Origin: PALSA-1006 sp964532405
GTDB taxonomy: Bacteria; Pseudomonadota; Gammaproteobacteria; Burkholderiales; Gallionellaceae
Direction: 5' to 3'
Length of the DNA stretch: 33,708 bases
Assembly: GCA_964532405.1 (NCBI GenBank)
Contig: CAZHIC010000026.1
Span: 1 to 33,708 of the forward strand
Shown here: in pieces, positions 1-8,600 of the stretch
How the letters are laid out: each line of letters starts with the position of its first letter
Position numbering within the stretch: the first letter of the stretch is position 1
The notes under the pieces: model-generated
Seen by the model: the letters and a program-made list of their open reading frames with translations, nothing else
Told to the model about the DNA's origin: nothing
The model's database searches: none
Made by a program: the position numbers and the translations under genes

Positions 1-62
1 ATCGGTTCGGGCATGAATGAGGAACGAAAATCTCTAATGGACAATCTGGGTTTAACCCATCC

Positions 63-86
63 CTGCTGACAACAGGGTGTCAGCAG
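63..86. other. Short inverted repeat upstream of the DUF971 gene
   Basis: A perfect 8-bp inverted repeat (CTGCTGAC / GTCAGCAG, 8-nt loop) sits about 45 nt before the first gene. No clear T-run follows on either strand. It could be the terminator of a gene that lies left of the window or part of a leader. Nothing else recognisable is seen in positions 1-130. Confidence 0.3.
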
Positions 87-130
87 CTTTGCGGTTTGTG
101 GATTAAGCTCAGTCTTGCGATAATGCCCGC

Positions 131-529
131 ATGACGACACCTACCGAAATTACCCTGCATCAACAATCCAAAGTTCTGGAGATCGCCTTTAGCGACGGCG
201 CGCGTTACAAGCTGCCGTTCGAGTTCCTGCGCGTGTTCTCGCCCTCGGCTGAAGTGCGTGGCCACGGGCCGGGACAAGAAACGCTGCAAGTCGGCAAACG
301 CAATGTCGTCTTAACGGATGTGGAACCTGCCGGCAATTACGCTCTCAAGCTGACGTTCGACGACGGCCACGACAGCGGTTTGTACACATGGGAATATCTG
401 CACGAGTTGGGGCAGTACCAAGACGCCATGTGGCACGATTATCTAACCAAGCTGGAAGCAGCGGGTGGATCGCGCGAGCCCAGTGAAAAGCAAGCCATCG
501 CAGAAACACCCAGAAGCTGCGGCGCATAA
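131..529 (+). CDS. DUF971 (GBBH-like N-terminal domain) protein
   Basis: A 132-residue soluble protein of the DUF971 / gamma-butyrobetaine-hydroxylase-like N-terminal family. The conserved core is visible: a DG-ARY-LPFEFLR segment near residues 22-34 and an F-DGH-SGLYTWEYL motif near 76-89. This small fold occurs alone or fused to Fe-S assembly or hydroxylase proteins; its role as a single-domain protein is not established. It lies 16 nt upstream of ubiE on the same strand, a pairing common in betaproteobacteria, so the two are probably co-transcribed. No signal peptide or membrane segment is seen. The family call is firm, the function unknown. Confidence 0.85.
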   Translation: MTTPTEITLHQQSKVLEIAFSDGARYKLPFEFLRVFSPSAEVRGHGPGQETLQVGKRNVVLTDVEPAGNYALKLTFDDGHDSGLYTWEYLHELGQYQDAMWHDYLTKLEAAGGSREPSEKQAIAETPRSCGA

Positions 530-545
530 CTGTCGGAGAGTTGCC

Positions 546-1280
546 ATGAGCAAGGCCACCCATTTCGGTTTTCAGACCGTAGACGAAACAGAAAAAGCCA
601 AGCGCGTGGCGGGCGTGTTTACCTCCGTCGCCAGCAAATACGACATTATGAACGACCTCATGTCCGTCGGCCTGCACCGTATCTGGAAACCTTTCGCAGT
701 GGGGCTGGCGAATGTGCATGAAGGCAATCGCGTGCTGGACGTGGCGGGCGGCTCAGGCGATATGTCGAAATTGTTCCTGAAAAAAGTCGGCAGCAGCGGC
801 CAAGTGGTGCTCACCGACATCAACAACGCCATGCTGCGCGTAGGCCGCGACCGCCTGCTCGACAAAGGCATCGCCACACCGACCACGCAGTGCGACGCCG
901 AACACTTACCGTTTCCCGATAATTATTTCGATTGCGTAAGCATCGCCTTCGGCCTGCGCAACGTCACCCATAAAGATGCCGCGCTGCGCGAGATGCACCG
1001 TGTGCTCAAGCCGGGCGGACGCGTCATCGTGCTGGAATTCTCCAAGGTCGCCAAGCCGCTGGAAAAAGCCTACGACCTTTATTCTTTCAAACTGCTACCC
1101 AAGATGGGCGAGATGATCGCAGGCGACGCCGACAGCTACCGCTATCTCGCCGAATCCATTCGCATGCATCCGGGGCAGGAAGAGTTAAAGCAGATGATGA
1201 TCGACGCCGGATTAGAGCGCGTCGAATATTTCAATATGACGGGTGGGGTGGTGGCGGTGCATCGGGGGTATAAGCTGTAA
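546..1280 (+). CDS. ubiE: UbiE, ubiquinone/menaquinone C-methyltransferase
   Basis: A 244-residue SAM-dependent methyltransferase, close to the usual 250. It methylates the carbon ring of demethylmenaquinone and 2-polyprenyl-methoxy-benzoquinol in quinone biosynthesis. Visible signatures are VASKYDIMNDLMSVGLHR near residues 30-47, the SAM-binding glycine motif LDVAGGSGDMS near 67-77, and RVLKPGGRVIVLEFSK near 157-172. An in-frame ATG exists upstream at 465, but it lies inside the DUF971 gene. The ATG at 546 is preferred because a GGAG sequence precedes it by about 7 nt and the protein then starts as family members do. It probably shares a transcript with the DUF971 gene. Confidence 0.96.
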   Translation: MSKATHFGFQTVDETEKAKRVAGVFTSVASKYDIMNDLMSVGLHRIWKPFAVGLANVHEGNRVLDVAGGSGDMSKLFLKKVGSSGQVVLTDINNAMLRVGRDRLLDKGIATPTTQCDAEHLPFPDNYFDCVSIAFGLRNVTHKDAALREMHRVLKPGGRVIVLEFSKVAKPLEKAYDLYSFKLLPKMGEMIAGDADSYRYLAESIRMHPGQEELKQMMIDAGLERVEYFNMTGGVVAVHRGYKL

Positions 1281-1367
1281 CTTTAATTTTAATTTTAGTT
1301 AAGCTCATAAGCCATGCTTGAGAATGAATCCAATTCAGTTCAAAACGGTGTAATTGCTACAGCCCGC

Positions 1368-1438
1368 GTAGGATGGGTTGAGCAACGCGATACCCATCGT
1401 TGCAATTGTTGGGTATCACTCCGTTCAACCCAACCTAC
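1368..1438. repeat. REP-like imperfect palindrome with GTAGG ends
   Basis: A 71-bp inverted repeat with 29-nt arms. The left arm starts GTAGGATGGGTTGA and the right arm read backwards starts GTAGGTTGGGTTGA; 23 of 29 positions match by eye. Both ends begin with GTAG, the tetranucleotide typical of REP elements mobilised by RAYT transposases. A related element with GTAGGGTGGG ends lies between nirB and nirD at 15880-15983. No RAYT gene is in this window. The rest of the 1281-1517 gap shows only an AT-rich stretch after ubiE. Confidence 0.7.
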
Positions 1439-1517
1439 AAAAGCACTGCCCTGCTCTTGTATCTCTCGCCGACTTCAACGATGACGTGCATCACATTTGC
1501 AATGCACGAGGGTTCCC

Positions 1518-1793
1518 ATGAAAGCTGCCTCCATGCCTGCGCTGCGCGTACAGCCTGAATTGCGACAAGCCGCCGAAGAGATTTTGCGTCCGGGCGAGAC
1601 TCTTTCTGCATTTGTTGAAGACGCGTTGCGCCGCAATGTGGAATTTCGCCGGACACAACAGGAGTTCATTGCGCGAGGCCTTGCTTCGCTAAAAGCCGCC
1701 CAAGAAAGAGGAGAGTATGTCTCTGCCAAACAAGTGCTTGGCAAACTCAGCGCAATGTTGAAAAAGGCAAGTAGCAAACGATCGGCAAAATGA
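1518..1793 (+). CDS. YlcI/YnfO-type small antitoxin-like protein (orphan)
   Basis: A 91-residue protein opening with a basic beta-strand segment (MPALRVQPELRQAAEEIL) and a helix around GETLSAFVEDALRRN, then EFIARGLASLKAAQERGEYVSA. This resembles the YlcI/YnfO family, small ribbon-helix-helix-like DNA-binding proteins usually found as the antitoxin half of RelE/ParE-type modules. The ATG at 1518 is chosen over 1497 because GAGG precedes it and family members start MKAAS or similar. No toxin gene follows: the next 70 nt hold a hairpin, then a convergent rhodanese gene. It is therefore a solitary antitoxin or a remnant of a module. The family call is moderate and no target is known. Confidence 0.6.
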   Translation: MKAASMPALRVQPELRQAAEEILRPGETLSAFVEDALRRNVEFRRTQQEFIARGLASLKAAQERGEYVSAKQVLGKLSAMLKKASSKRSAK

Positions 1794-1805
1794 GTTTTAC
1801 AAATT

Positions 1806-1833
1806 AAAAAGCCACGATTAGTTCAATCGTGGC
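1806..1833 (-). terminator. Rho-independent terminator of the rhodanese gene
   Basis: A perfect 9-bp stem (GCCACGATT / AATCGTGGC, 5-nt loop). Read on the minus strand it is followed by TTTTTAATTT, the classic layout, about 30 nt after the rhodanese stop. On the plus strand the tail is TTGGTTGG, so termination of the antitoxin-like gene from the other side would be weaker. Confidence 0.8.
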
Positions 1834-1864
1834 TTGGTTGGAATGGCTAATTACCTAACGGCGT

Positions 1865-2317
1865 TTAGCTCTGCTGCCAAGGTAGCTTTGCGGCGCGCCA
1901 GCCGTTCATTGCATTGCGATGTCCCGCCGTGTCTTTATCGCCTTCAAAGCCTTCCAATACATTGTAGCTTTCGTTGTAACCGGCTTTCGCAGCCACGACA
2001 GCGGCATTGTGCGAGCGAGCGCCACTACGGCAAACAAACATCACCAGCACTTCTTTGTCTATTTGCTGTTCCAGCGCGGCCATGAAATTCGGGTTGGGCT
2101 TCATGCCCGGATACGTCGCCCATTCGATTTCCACGGCTCCCGGAATACGTCCCACGAAATCCAGTTCGGCTTTGGAGCGCACATCCACCAGCTTTGCCCC
2201 GGGTGCCAATTGGGTAAGCTGGTGAGCCTCATTCGGCAGTAATGCGCCGGAGTAGGGCAGGGTGCCTTGTTTTCCCCGTTGTTGCGCCTGTTCCAGTATT
2301 GCGGTGATTTTTCCCAT
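1865..2317 (-). CDS. Rhodanese-like sulfurtransferase
   Basis: A 150-residue single-domain rhodanese. The active-site loop CRSGARS has its catalytic cysteine at about residue 96, and the LVDVRSKAELDFVGRIPGA segment near 43-61 is the other family hallmark. Rhodaneses carry sulfur as a cysteine persulfide; the physiological donor and acceptor cannot be told from sequence. It lacks a signal peptide and should be cytoplasmic. It stands alone between two plus-strand genes, with its own terminator downstream. The Shine-Dalgarno sequence is weak (GGGAATACAGATC before the ATG). Confidence 0.9.
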   Translation of the reverse strand: MGKITAILEQAQQRGKQGTLPYSGALLPNEAHQLTQLAPGAKLVDVRSKAELDFVGRIPGAVEIEWATYPGMKPNPNFMAALEQQIDKEVLVMFVCRSGARSHNAAVVAAKAGYNESYNVLEGFEGDKDTAGHRNAMNGWRAAKLPWQQS

Positions 2318-2390
2318 GATCTGTATTCCCGTATATGTTCAATGTTAACGGGCATGGCAAACGCCATACCTCGTTATAAAACCCCACCAT

Positions 2391-2470
2391 GCCCGTTTCC
2401 CTCTCCCCAACCCTCTCCCGCAAGCGTGAGAGGGAGCAAACGAATCGCTGCGCGAGTTTCACGTTAACGG
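2391..2470 (+). repeat. Dispersed palindromic repeat, copy 1 (intergenic)
   Basis: This stretch reads CCCTCTCCCCAACCCTCTCC, then a GCAAGCGTGAGAGGGAG fold-back, then a TTCACGTTAAC end. The same unit occurs twice inside nasA (13757-13922 and 14346-14440), in the opposite genomic orientation. The core is a CTCTCCCGC / GCGTGAGAGG stem. It fills most of the gap between the rhodanese and the CDF transporter. Such CTCTCCC elements are scattered in many beta- and gammaproteobacteria. A short open frame through it is not a gene. Confidence 0.75.
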
Positions 2471-2517
2471 CGTAAATGTTATTCTCCGCGCCGACCTTCT
2501 TACTATACCCAATGCCA

Positions 2518-3711
2518 ATGAAAAATCACACTCACTTGCATACCCACGATATGTCTACCGCTTTTGAGCCGACCCATCCTGTGCGTTTCGCGGCGGCACG
2601 TAAAAGCACCTGGGTCAGCATCTTTATCAATCTGGCTTTGGCCATCATGCAGGTATTGGCCGGTTTCTTCGGTAAATCGCAGTCCCTGATGGCGGATGGT
2701 TTGCATTCTCTGGCGGATTTGTTGTCGGATGTATTGGTGTTGTTTGCCAACCGTCACGGCAATCGCCATGCCGATGCCAATCACCCGTACGGACATGCGC
2801 GTATCGAAACCGCCACGTCGCTGATTCTCGGCGTCAGCTTGGCCGCGTTGGGTGCCGGTTTGCTTATCGCGGCAGGTATGCGCTTGCAGCACCCCGAACA
2901 CGTGCAAACGGTGCAGCCCTTCACCCTGTGGGTCGCCATGATCGCGCTGGCGGCGAAGGAAGGCATGTTCCGCTATATGTTGGCCGTGGCGCAGCGCGTG
3001 CGCTCACAAATGCTGGTGGCGAATGCCTGGCACGCGCGTTCCGATGCCGCGTCGTCTTTGGTGGTCATCGTCGGTATCGTCGGTAACCTCCTCGGCTATA
3101 CCTTTCTCGATCTCGTTGCTTCCGCCGTGGTGGGCGTGATGATCGCGCACATGGGCATTAAATTCGCGCACGATGCGTTGCTCGAATTGGTCGATACCGG
3201 ACTGGACGAAGAAGAGGTGCGCGCTATTCGTCACACACTCAAATCTGTCCCCGGTGTGGTTGGCTTGCACGATTTGCGCACGCGCAAGATGGCCGACAAT
3301 GCTCTGGTCGATGCGCACATCATGGTCGACCCCAAAGTCAGCGTATCGGAAGGCCACTACATCGCAGAAGCCGCGCGTGCGGCGGTATTGCGCCAACACC
3401 ATGTTTTGGATGTGATGGTGCACATCGATCCCGAGGAAGACATATTGGCCAAGCCCAACGCCCATTTGCTACCGCGCGAAACCTTGCTTAAACACCTCGC
3501 CGACCGCTTGGGCAGCGAGTTCGATTTCTCCGATAATCGTATCGTGCTGCATTATCTGAGCGGCAAGGTCGATGCCGAGTTGCTTCTGGAAGCCGATCAA
3601 TACCCGGACCCGGCTGTCATTGCTGCCCTTGAACAGAAATGTGCTGCGCTCACTTTGGACGATCCCTATTTCCGCAACGTCCAGTTTTATCGCTATTGCG
3701 CACCGAAATAG
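2518..3711 (+). CDS. Cation diffusion facilitator (CDF) metal efflux transporter
   Basis: An inner-membrane antiporter of the CDF family, exporting divalent metal such as Zn2+ or Fe2+. From the first possible ATG (2476) residues run to 411. TM1 lies near 46-66. TM2 carries HSLAD (His77, Asp81), and the HPYGHARIE loop follows. TM5 carries HARSD (His186, Asp190). An HxxxD pair in both helices is the zinc-type metal site. A cytoplasmic domain follows TM6. The C-terminus runs about 80-100 residues beyond the usual 300-residue length. The start is uncertain: ATGs at 2476, 2512, 2518 and 2551 all lack a good Shine-Dalgarno. I give 2518, which keeps a His-rich N-terminus (NHTHLHTHD). Confidence 0.88.
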   Translation: MKNHTHLHTHDMSTAFEPTHPVRFAAARKSTWVSIFINLALAIMQVLAGFFGKSQSLMADGLHSLADLLSDVLVLFANRHGNRHADANHPYGHARIETATSLILGVSLAALGAGLLIAAGMRLQHPEHVQTVQPFTLWVAMIALAAKEGMFRYMLAVAQRVRSQMLVANAWHARSDAASSLVVIVGIVGNLLGYTFLDLVASAVVGVMIAHMGIKFAHDALLELVDTGLDEEEVRAIRHTLKSVPGVVGLHDLRTRKMADNALVDAHIMVDPKVSVSEGHYIAEAARAAVLRQHHVLDVMVHIDPEEDILAKPNAHLLPRETLLKHLADRLGSEFDFSDNRIVLHYLSGKVDAELLLEADQYPDPAVIAALEQKCAALTLDDPYFRNVQFYRYCAPK

Positions 3712-3808
3712 TGCGCGATGTCTTTTTATGCCCCATCTCTGGTTGCACTTTTTTACCCATTTGACAGGGGGGATATGGCAGAATGCGCGGCTTGTAGCTG
3801 AAGAGGGG

Positions 3809-3826
3809 TTGGCACAATTTGTGCTG
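3809..3826 (+). promoter_or_regulatory. Candidate sigma54 (-24/-12) promoter of glnA
   Basis: The sequence TTGGCACAATTTGTGCTG matches TGGCAC-N5-TTGCT with one mismatch (GTGC). The invariant GG and GC are 10 nt apart, as needed. The predicted start is near 3836, giving a leader of about 45 nt to the glnA ATG. Sigma54/NtrC control of glnA is classical. The rest of the 3712-3881 gap shows only a TGCAC half-site near 3747 and no full NtrC dyad. Confidence 0.65.
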
Positions 3827-3881
3827 AGTATCGCCTAGGAATTTTTTGTTGATCGTTTAGATAATTATTTGGGAGAGTGAG

Positions 3882-5297
3882 ATGTTCAAGTCAGCAGCTG
3901 AAGCCATAAAGTCAATCCAAAGCGGCGAGTACAAATTCGTCGACCTGCGTTTCACCGACACGCGCGGCAAAGAGCAGCACGTATCGGTTCCAGCCAAATA
4001 CTTTGGCGAAGAAAAATTCACCGAAGGCCACGCTTTCGACGGTTCTTCCATCGCCGGCTGGAAAGGCATTCAAGCATCCGACATGTTGCTGATCCCCGAT
4101 CCCACAGCCGCTTACCTTGATCCGTTTATGGACGAGCCAACTTTGGTAATCACCTGCGACGTGGTAGAGCCTTCCGATGGTAAGGGTTATGACCGCGATC
4201 CGCGCTCTATCGCTAAACGTGCCGAGGCTTATTTGAAGTCTACGGGTATTGGCGACACGGCTTTCTTCGGCCCGGAGCCAGAGTTCTTCATATTCGACTC
4301 CGTGAACTGGAATATTGATATGTCCGGTTGCTTTGTGAAGATCAACTCCGAAGAGGCCGCATGGTCATCCGGCGAGAAATACGACGGCGGCAACACCGGC
4401 CACCGTCCCGTTGTTAAGGGCGGCTATTTCCCGGTTCCTCCCGTTGATAGCTTGAACGACATCCGCGCTGCAATGTGCCTGGCACTGGAAGACATCGGCA
4501 TCGAAGTCGAAGTGCATCACCACGAAGTGGCGACTGCCGGACAATGCGAGATCGGCACCAAGTTCAGCACGCTGGTGCGTCGCGCCGACCAGACACAAGC
4601 GTTGAAGTACGTGGTACATAACGTTGCGCATCAATATGGCAAGACAGCTACCTTTATGCCTAAGCCTATCGTTGGCGACAACGGTTCCGGTATGCACGTA
4701 CACCAATCCATTTGGAAAGCGGGCAAGAACACCTTCGCGGGCAACGGCTACGCCGGTCTGTCCGAGACTGCGCTGTTCTACATCGGCGGTATCATCAAGC
4801 ACGCCAAAGCACTGAACGCGATCTGCAACCCCGGCACCAACTCCTACAAACGTCTGGTTCCTCACTACGAGGCTCCGGTCAAGTTGGCTTACTCGGCAAA
4901 GAACCGTTCCGCTTCGATCCGTATTCCTCACGTTGCCAGCGACAAGGCACGCCGTATCGAAACACGTTTCCCCGATCCGACAGCTAACCCGTACCTGTGT
5001 TTCTCCGCGTTGATGATGGCCGGTTTGGATGGTATCCAGAACAAGATTCACCCTGGCGATCCTGCTGACAAGAACCTGTACGACCTGCCACCGGAAGAAG
5101 ATGCAAAGATCCCAACCGTGTGCGCCTCGTTGGACGAAGCTTTGGCAGCGCTGGACAAAGACCGCGAGTTCCTGACACGCGGCGGTGTGTTCTCCAGCGA
5201 CTTTATCGACGCCTTCATCGCGTTGAAAATGGAAGAAGTGAACCGCATCCGTATGACAACTCACCCGGTTGAGTTTGAAATGTACTACAGCATCTAA
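3882..5297 (+). CDS. glnA: Glutamine synthetase type I
   Basis: A 471-residue GS-I, the expected length. It makes glutamine from glutamate, ammonium and ATP in the cytoplasm as a dodecamer. Visible landmarks are the N-terminal VDLRFTDTRGKEQH segment, the latch residues DGSSIAGWK near 51-59, FGPEPEFFIFD near 127-137, the HHHEVATAGQ loop near 208-217, and the metal-site NGSGMHVHQS near 264-273. Tyr400 in NLYDLPPEE is the adenylylation site used by GlnE, so the enzyme is of the covalently regulated beta type. GGGAGAG lies just before the ATG. The sigma54 promoter upstream and the terminator downstream make it a single-gene unit. It takes up the ammonium produced by NirBD. Confidence 0.98.
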   Translation: MFKSAAEAIKSIQSGEYKFVDLRFTDTRGKEQHVSVPAKYFGEEKFTEGHAFDGSSIAGWKGIQASDMLLIPDPTAAYLDPFMDEPTLVITCDVVEPSDGKGYDRDPRSIAKRAEAYLKSTGIGDTAFFGPEPEFFIFDSVNWNIDMSGCFVKINSEEAAWSSGEKYDGGNTGHRPVVKGGYFPVPPVDSLNDIRAAMCLALEDIGIEVEVHHHEVATAGQCEIGTKFSTLVRRADQTQALKYVVHNVAHQYGKTATFMPKPIVGDNGSGMHVHQSIWKAGKNTFAGNGYAGLSETALFYIGGIIKHAKALNAICNPGTNSYKRLVPHYEAPVKLAYSAKNRSASIRIPHVASDKARRIETRFPDPTANPYLCFSALMMAGLDGIQNKIHPGDPADKNLYDLPPEEDAKIPTVCASLDEALAALDKDREFLTRGGVFSSDFIDAFIALKMEEVNRIRMTTHPVEFEMYYSI

Positions 5298-5325
5298 GCG
5301 TCGCAGCAAGACGCGCAGCATCGAA

Positions 5326-5353
5326 GAGGCCTTGAGAAATCAAGGCCTCTTTT
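5326..5353 (+). terminator. Rho-independent terminator of glnA
   Basis: A perfect 10-bp stem GAGGCCTTGA / TCAAGGCCTC with a GAAA tetraloop, followed by TTTT. It lies 28 nt after the glnA stop. Confidence 0.92.
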
Positions 5354-5378
5354 ACATCGAGAGAGCAAGGAGAGAAAA

Positions 5379-5567
5379 ATGCCCTATGTAAATATCCGCA
5401 TCGCCGGTACCTTGAGCCGCGAACAAAAAGCCCAAATCGCCGCCGAGATCACCGATACGCTGGAACGCATCGCCCACAAGCCCGCATCTTATACCTACAT
5501 TACCTTCGATGAATTGGCGGGGGAGAACTGGGCAGTTGCGGGGAAGTTGCTGGATGAAGAGAGCTGA
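5379..5567 (+). CDS. 4-oxalocrotonate tautomerase-like small protein
   Basis: A 62-residue member of the tautomerase superfamily. The sequence starts MPYVNIRIAG, so removal of Met exposes the catalytic Pro1 that defines the family. The helix SREQKAQIAAEITDTLERI and the strand YTYITFDEL follow in the usual order. Such proteins catalyse keto-enol tautomerisation or related reactions; the substrate here is unknown. AAGGAGAG precedes the ATG by 5 nt, a strong site. It follows the glnA terminator and faces the minus-strand GGDEF-EAL gene. Confidence 0.88.
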   Translation: MPYVNIRIAGTLSREQKAQIAAEITDTLERIAHKPASYTYITFDELAGENWAVAGKLLDEES

Positions 5568-5629
5568 CTCAACCACCTGTTCAAGTCGGATACGACGCAA
5601 GCGGAGTGCATTGCCAATCTTGGTATGCG

Positions 5630-8600
5630 TCAGCGCGGTTGTTCGCTTGCCAGCAGGCGTTCGAATTCTTCGGCCGGCAAGGGTTTGCTCTTGAGGTAGC
5701 CCTGATACATGTCGCAGCCTTGCTGGGTGAGGAAATCCAGTTGCTCGGCAGTCTCCACGCCCTCGGCCAATATCTTGAAGCCCAGGGTGTGACCCATGCT
5801 GATGATGGCGGCGGCGATTTCCCTGTCGTCCTGATGGAACGGGATGTCATCCACGAAACTCTTGTCGATTTTCAGGATGTCGAGCGGGAAGCGCTTGAGA
5901 TAGGAAAAAGAGGAATAGCCGGTGCCGAAATCGTCTATCGCCAAACGCACACCCATCGCGCGCAGCTCCTTGAACATGGCGATCGCCTCCTTTTCTTTGG
6001 TCATCAAGGCGCTCTCGGTCAATTCCAGTTCCAGCGAGGTGGCCGGGAAACCGGTATCGGCAAGCGCGCTGCTGACCAGCGCGCTGATGTCCTCGCGCTG
6101 TATCTGGCGGGGTGAGAGGTTCACTGCCAGGGTCAAGGGCGGATAACCCGCATCCAGCCAACGTTTTCCTTGCCGGCAGGTCTCGCGCAGCACAAACTCG
6201 CCGATGCGGCCGATCAGGCCGGTTTCCTCTGCGAGCGGGATGAATTGCGCGGGGGAAATCAGCCCGTGCTGTTTATCCAGCCAGCGCACCAAGGCCTCGG
6301 CCCCGATAATCCGGCCGCTGGCGATGTCCACTTGCGCATGGTAGTAGACGCGCAAATCGCCCCAATCGAGGGCATCGCGTAATTTGTTTTCCATGCTGAT
6401 GCGGTCGCGGGCGTTGCGTGTCATCGCTTCGGTGAAATATTTGTAGCGGCCGCGCCCGTCTGCCTTGGCCTGGTACAAGGCGGCATCGGCGTGTTGGAAC
6501 AAATCGGCGGCCTGCTTGCCATGTTCCGGGAACAGGCTGATTCCCACGCTGGCGCCAATACTGATTTCAACGCCATTGGATAGCCACCAGGGTTCGCTTA
6601 ACGCAGCAATGATGTCGTTGGCCACCCGTGCCGCATCCTCTTCATGGGCGACAGCTTCCAGCAGTACGGTGAATTCGTCGCCGCCCAAGCGTGTCAGCGT
6701 GTCCACGCCACGCAGGCGCGTAGACAGACGGTCGGCCACTTGTTGCAGCAACTCGTCGCCCATCGCATGGCCATAGCTGTCGTTCACATCCTTGAAGCGA
6801 TCCAGGTCGATGACCAGCAACGCGAGTTTCTGCTGGTCACGCGCGGCGACCTCGATGGCATGTTCGATACGCGAATTCATCAGCAGGCGGTTGGGCAGGC
6901 GCGTCAACGGGTCGTGGTGCGCCAAGAAATCGAGCCGCTCTTCGGAGGCTTTGAGCTCGGAGATATCGGCGAACACCCCCACATAATTCACCAATTTGCC
7001 CTGTTCGTCCCTCACCACGCTGATGCTCAGCAGTTCGGGATAAGCCTCGCCATTCTTGCGGCGGTTCCAGATCTCGCCTTGCCAGTGGCCCGCGCTGGTG
7101 ATGTTGGCCCACATGGCGGCATAAAAATCGCGGCCATGTTGGCCTGAAGCCAACAGGCTGGGCGTTTTTCCCAGCACCTCCTGTTCGGCATAGCCGGTGA
7201 TGTCGCAAAACGCGTGGTTCACCATCACGATGCGTTTGTCGGGGTCGGTGACGATGACCCCTTCGCGGGTGTTATCAACGATCGCGGCGGACTGGCGCAA
7301 GCGGTCCTCGGTGCGTTTGTGTTCCGTCACGTCCTGGAGGGTGGCGAATACCTGGTAGGGTTTGTTCTCGCCGGTTTTGAATTGGGGTACGGCAGTGATA
7401 TTCAGCCAACGCAACGCATCCAGTTGCGGGTTATGCACCCCCATGATGACGTCGCTGACCGCTTTGCCGGTGCGCAGTGCCAGCATCGTCGGATGTTGTT
7501 CGCCGGGGAAAGCGGAGCCATCCTCATGGATGCTGCGCCAACTCGGGTCGGTGGACATGCGCCCTTGCATGTGTTCCAGCGACACGCCCAATATCCGTTC
7601 GGCGGCCGGATTGGCGGCGATAATCTCGCCGCGCCCGTTTTGATAGACGACGCCATGCAACAGGGATTGGAACAACAGGTGGAATTCGGCCTCTGCCTGT
7701 TGGCGTTCCTGGTTGAGTTCCCAGACCTCAAACGCGAAACCTACATCGGCAATCATCTCGTCCAGCAACTTGAGTTCTTGCTCATTGAAAAAGTCGGTTT
7801 CTGTGGCGTAGCACGAGAAGGTGGCGCGCACGACCCCGCGCACCTTGATCGGCAGCGCGATGATGGAGCGCAGGCCGGAGCCGAGCAGTTTGTCGCGCCA
7901 AGGCTGCATGTTCGGATCCTGTTCGATATCGTTGCAGAACAGGCTCAGCCCTTCGCGATAAGCCGTGCCCGTCGGGCCGCGCCCGAACTCGTCGTCCTGC
8001 AGGGAAACCGGGAGATCGTCGAGGAAGTCTTGGCTCATGCCCGCATACGCCGTAGCGCGCAAGCGGTTGTGTTCGAGATCGGGGATGCCGACCCACGCCA
8101 TTTTGAATTGGCCGTCAGTGACCGCAATCTGGCATGCCGTATTGAACAATTCGACAGGTTCGGACATGCGCACGATCGCCTGGTTGATGTTGCTCAGCAC
8201 CGCATACACACGATTCAGGTTGCTGATCTGCTTCTCGGCCAGTTTGCGTTCGGCGAGCTCTTGTTCGAGCCTGAGGTTGGCATGGCTCAATTCGAGGGAT
8301 TGCTGTTCCAGCTGGTGCAACGCGCTATCCCGCTCCGCTTCGCGGGACTGCAAGCTGTTCTTCATGGAGTTGATGCCGGCGGCTAATAGGCCGATTTCGT
8401 CGCGCTGTGCGACCCTCGCGCTGCGGCTGTAGTCGCCCCGCGCAATCGCGCCGGCCGTTTCCAGCACGCGCCGCAGCGGTTTGAGGACGATGCGGCTGAG
8501 CAGCAAGGCGAGTGAGCCCAGCAGCACGGCAATCAGAACTGCCGCAACCCTGGCCTCGCGCAACACTGTGCTGCGGAGCTCCTCTTCCATGAATTTCTTG

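Noticed and set aside
2229..2462. Minus-strand frame encoding SLSRLRERVGERE
   Set aside because: This peptide is the usual mistranslation of the CTCTCCC repeat family; the frame lies in repeat copy 1 and the rhodanese gene.
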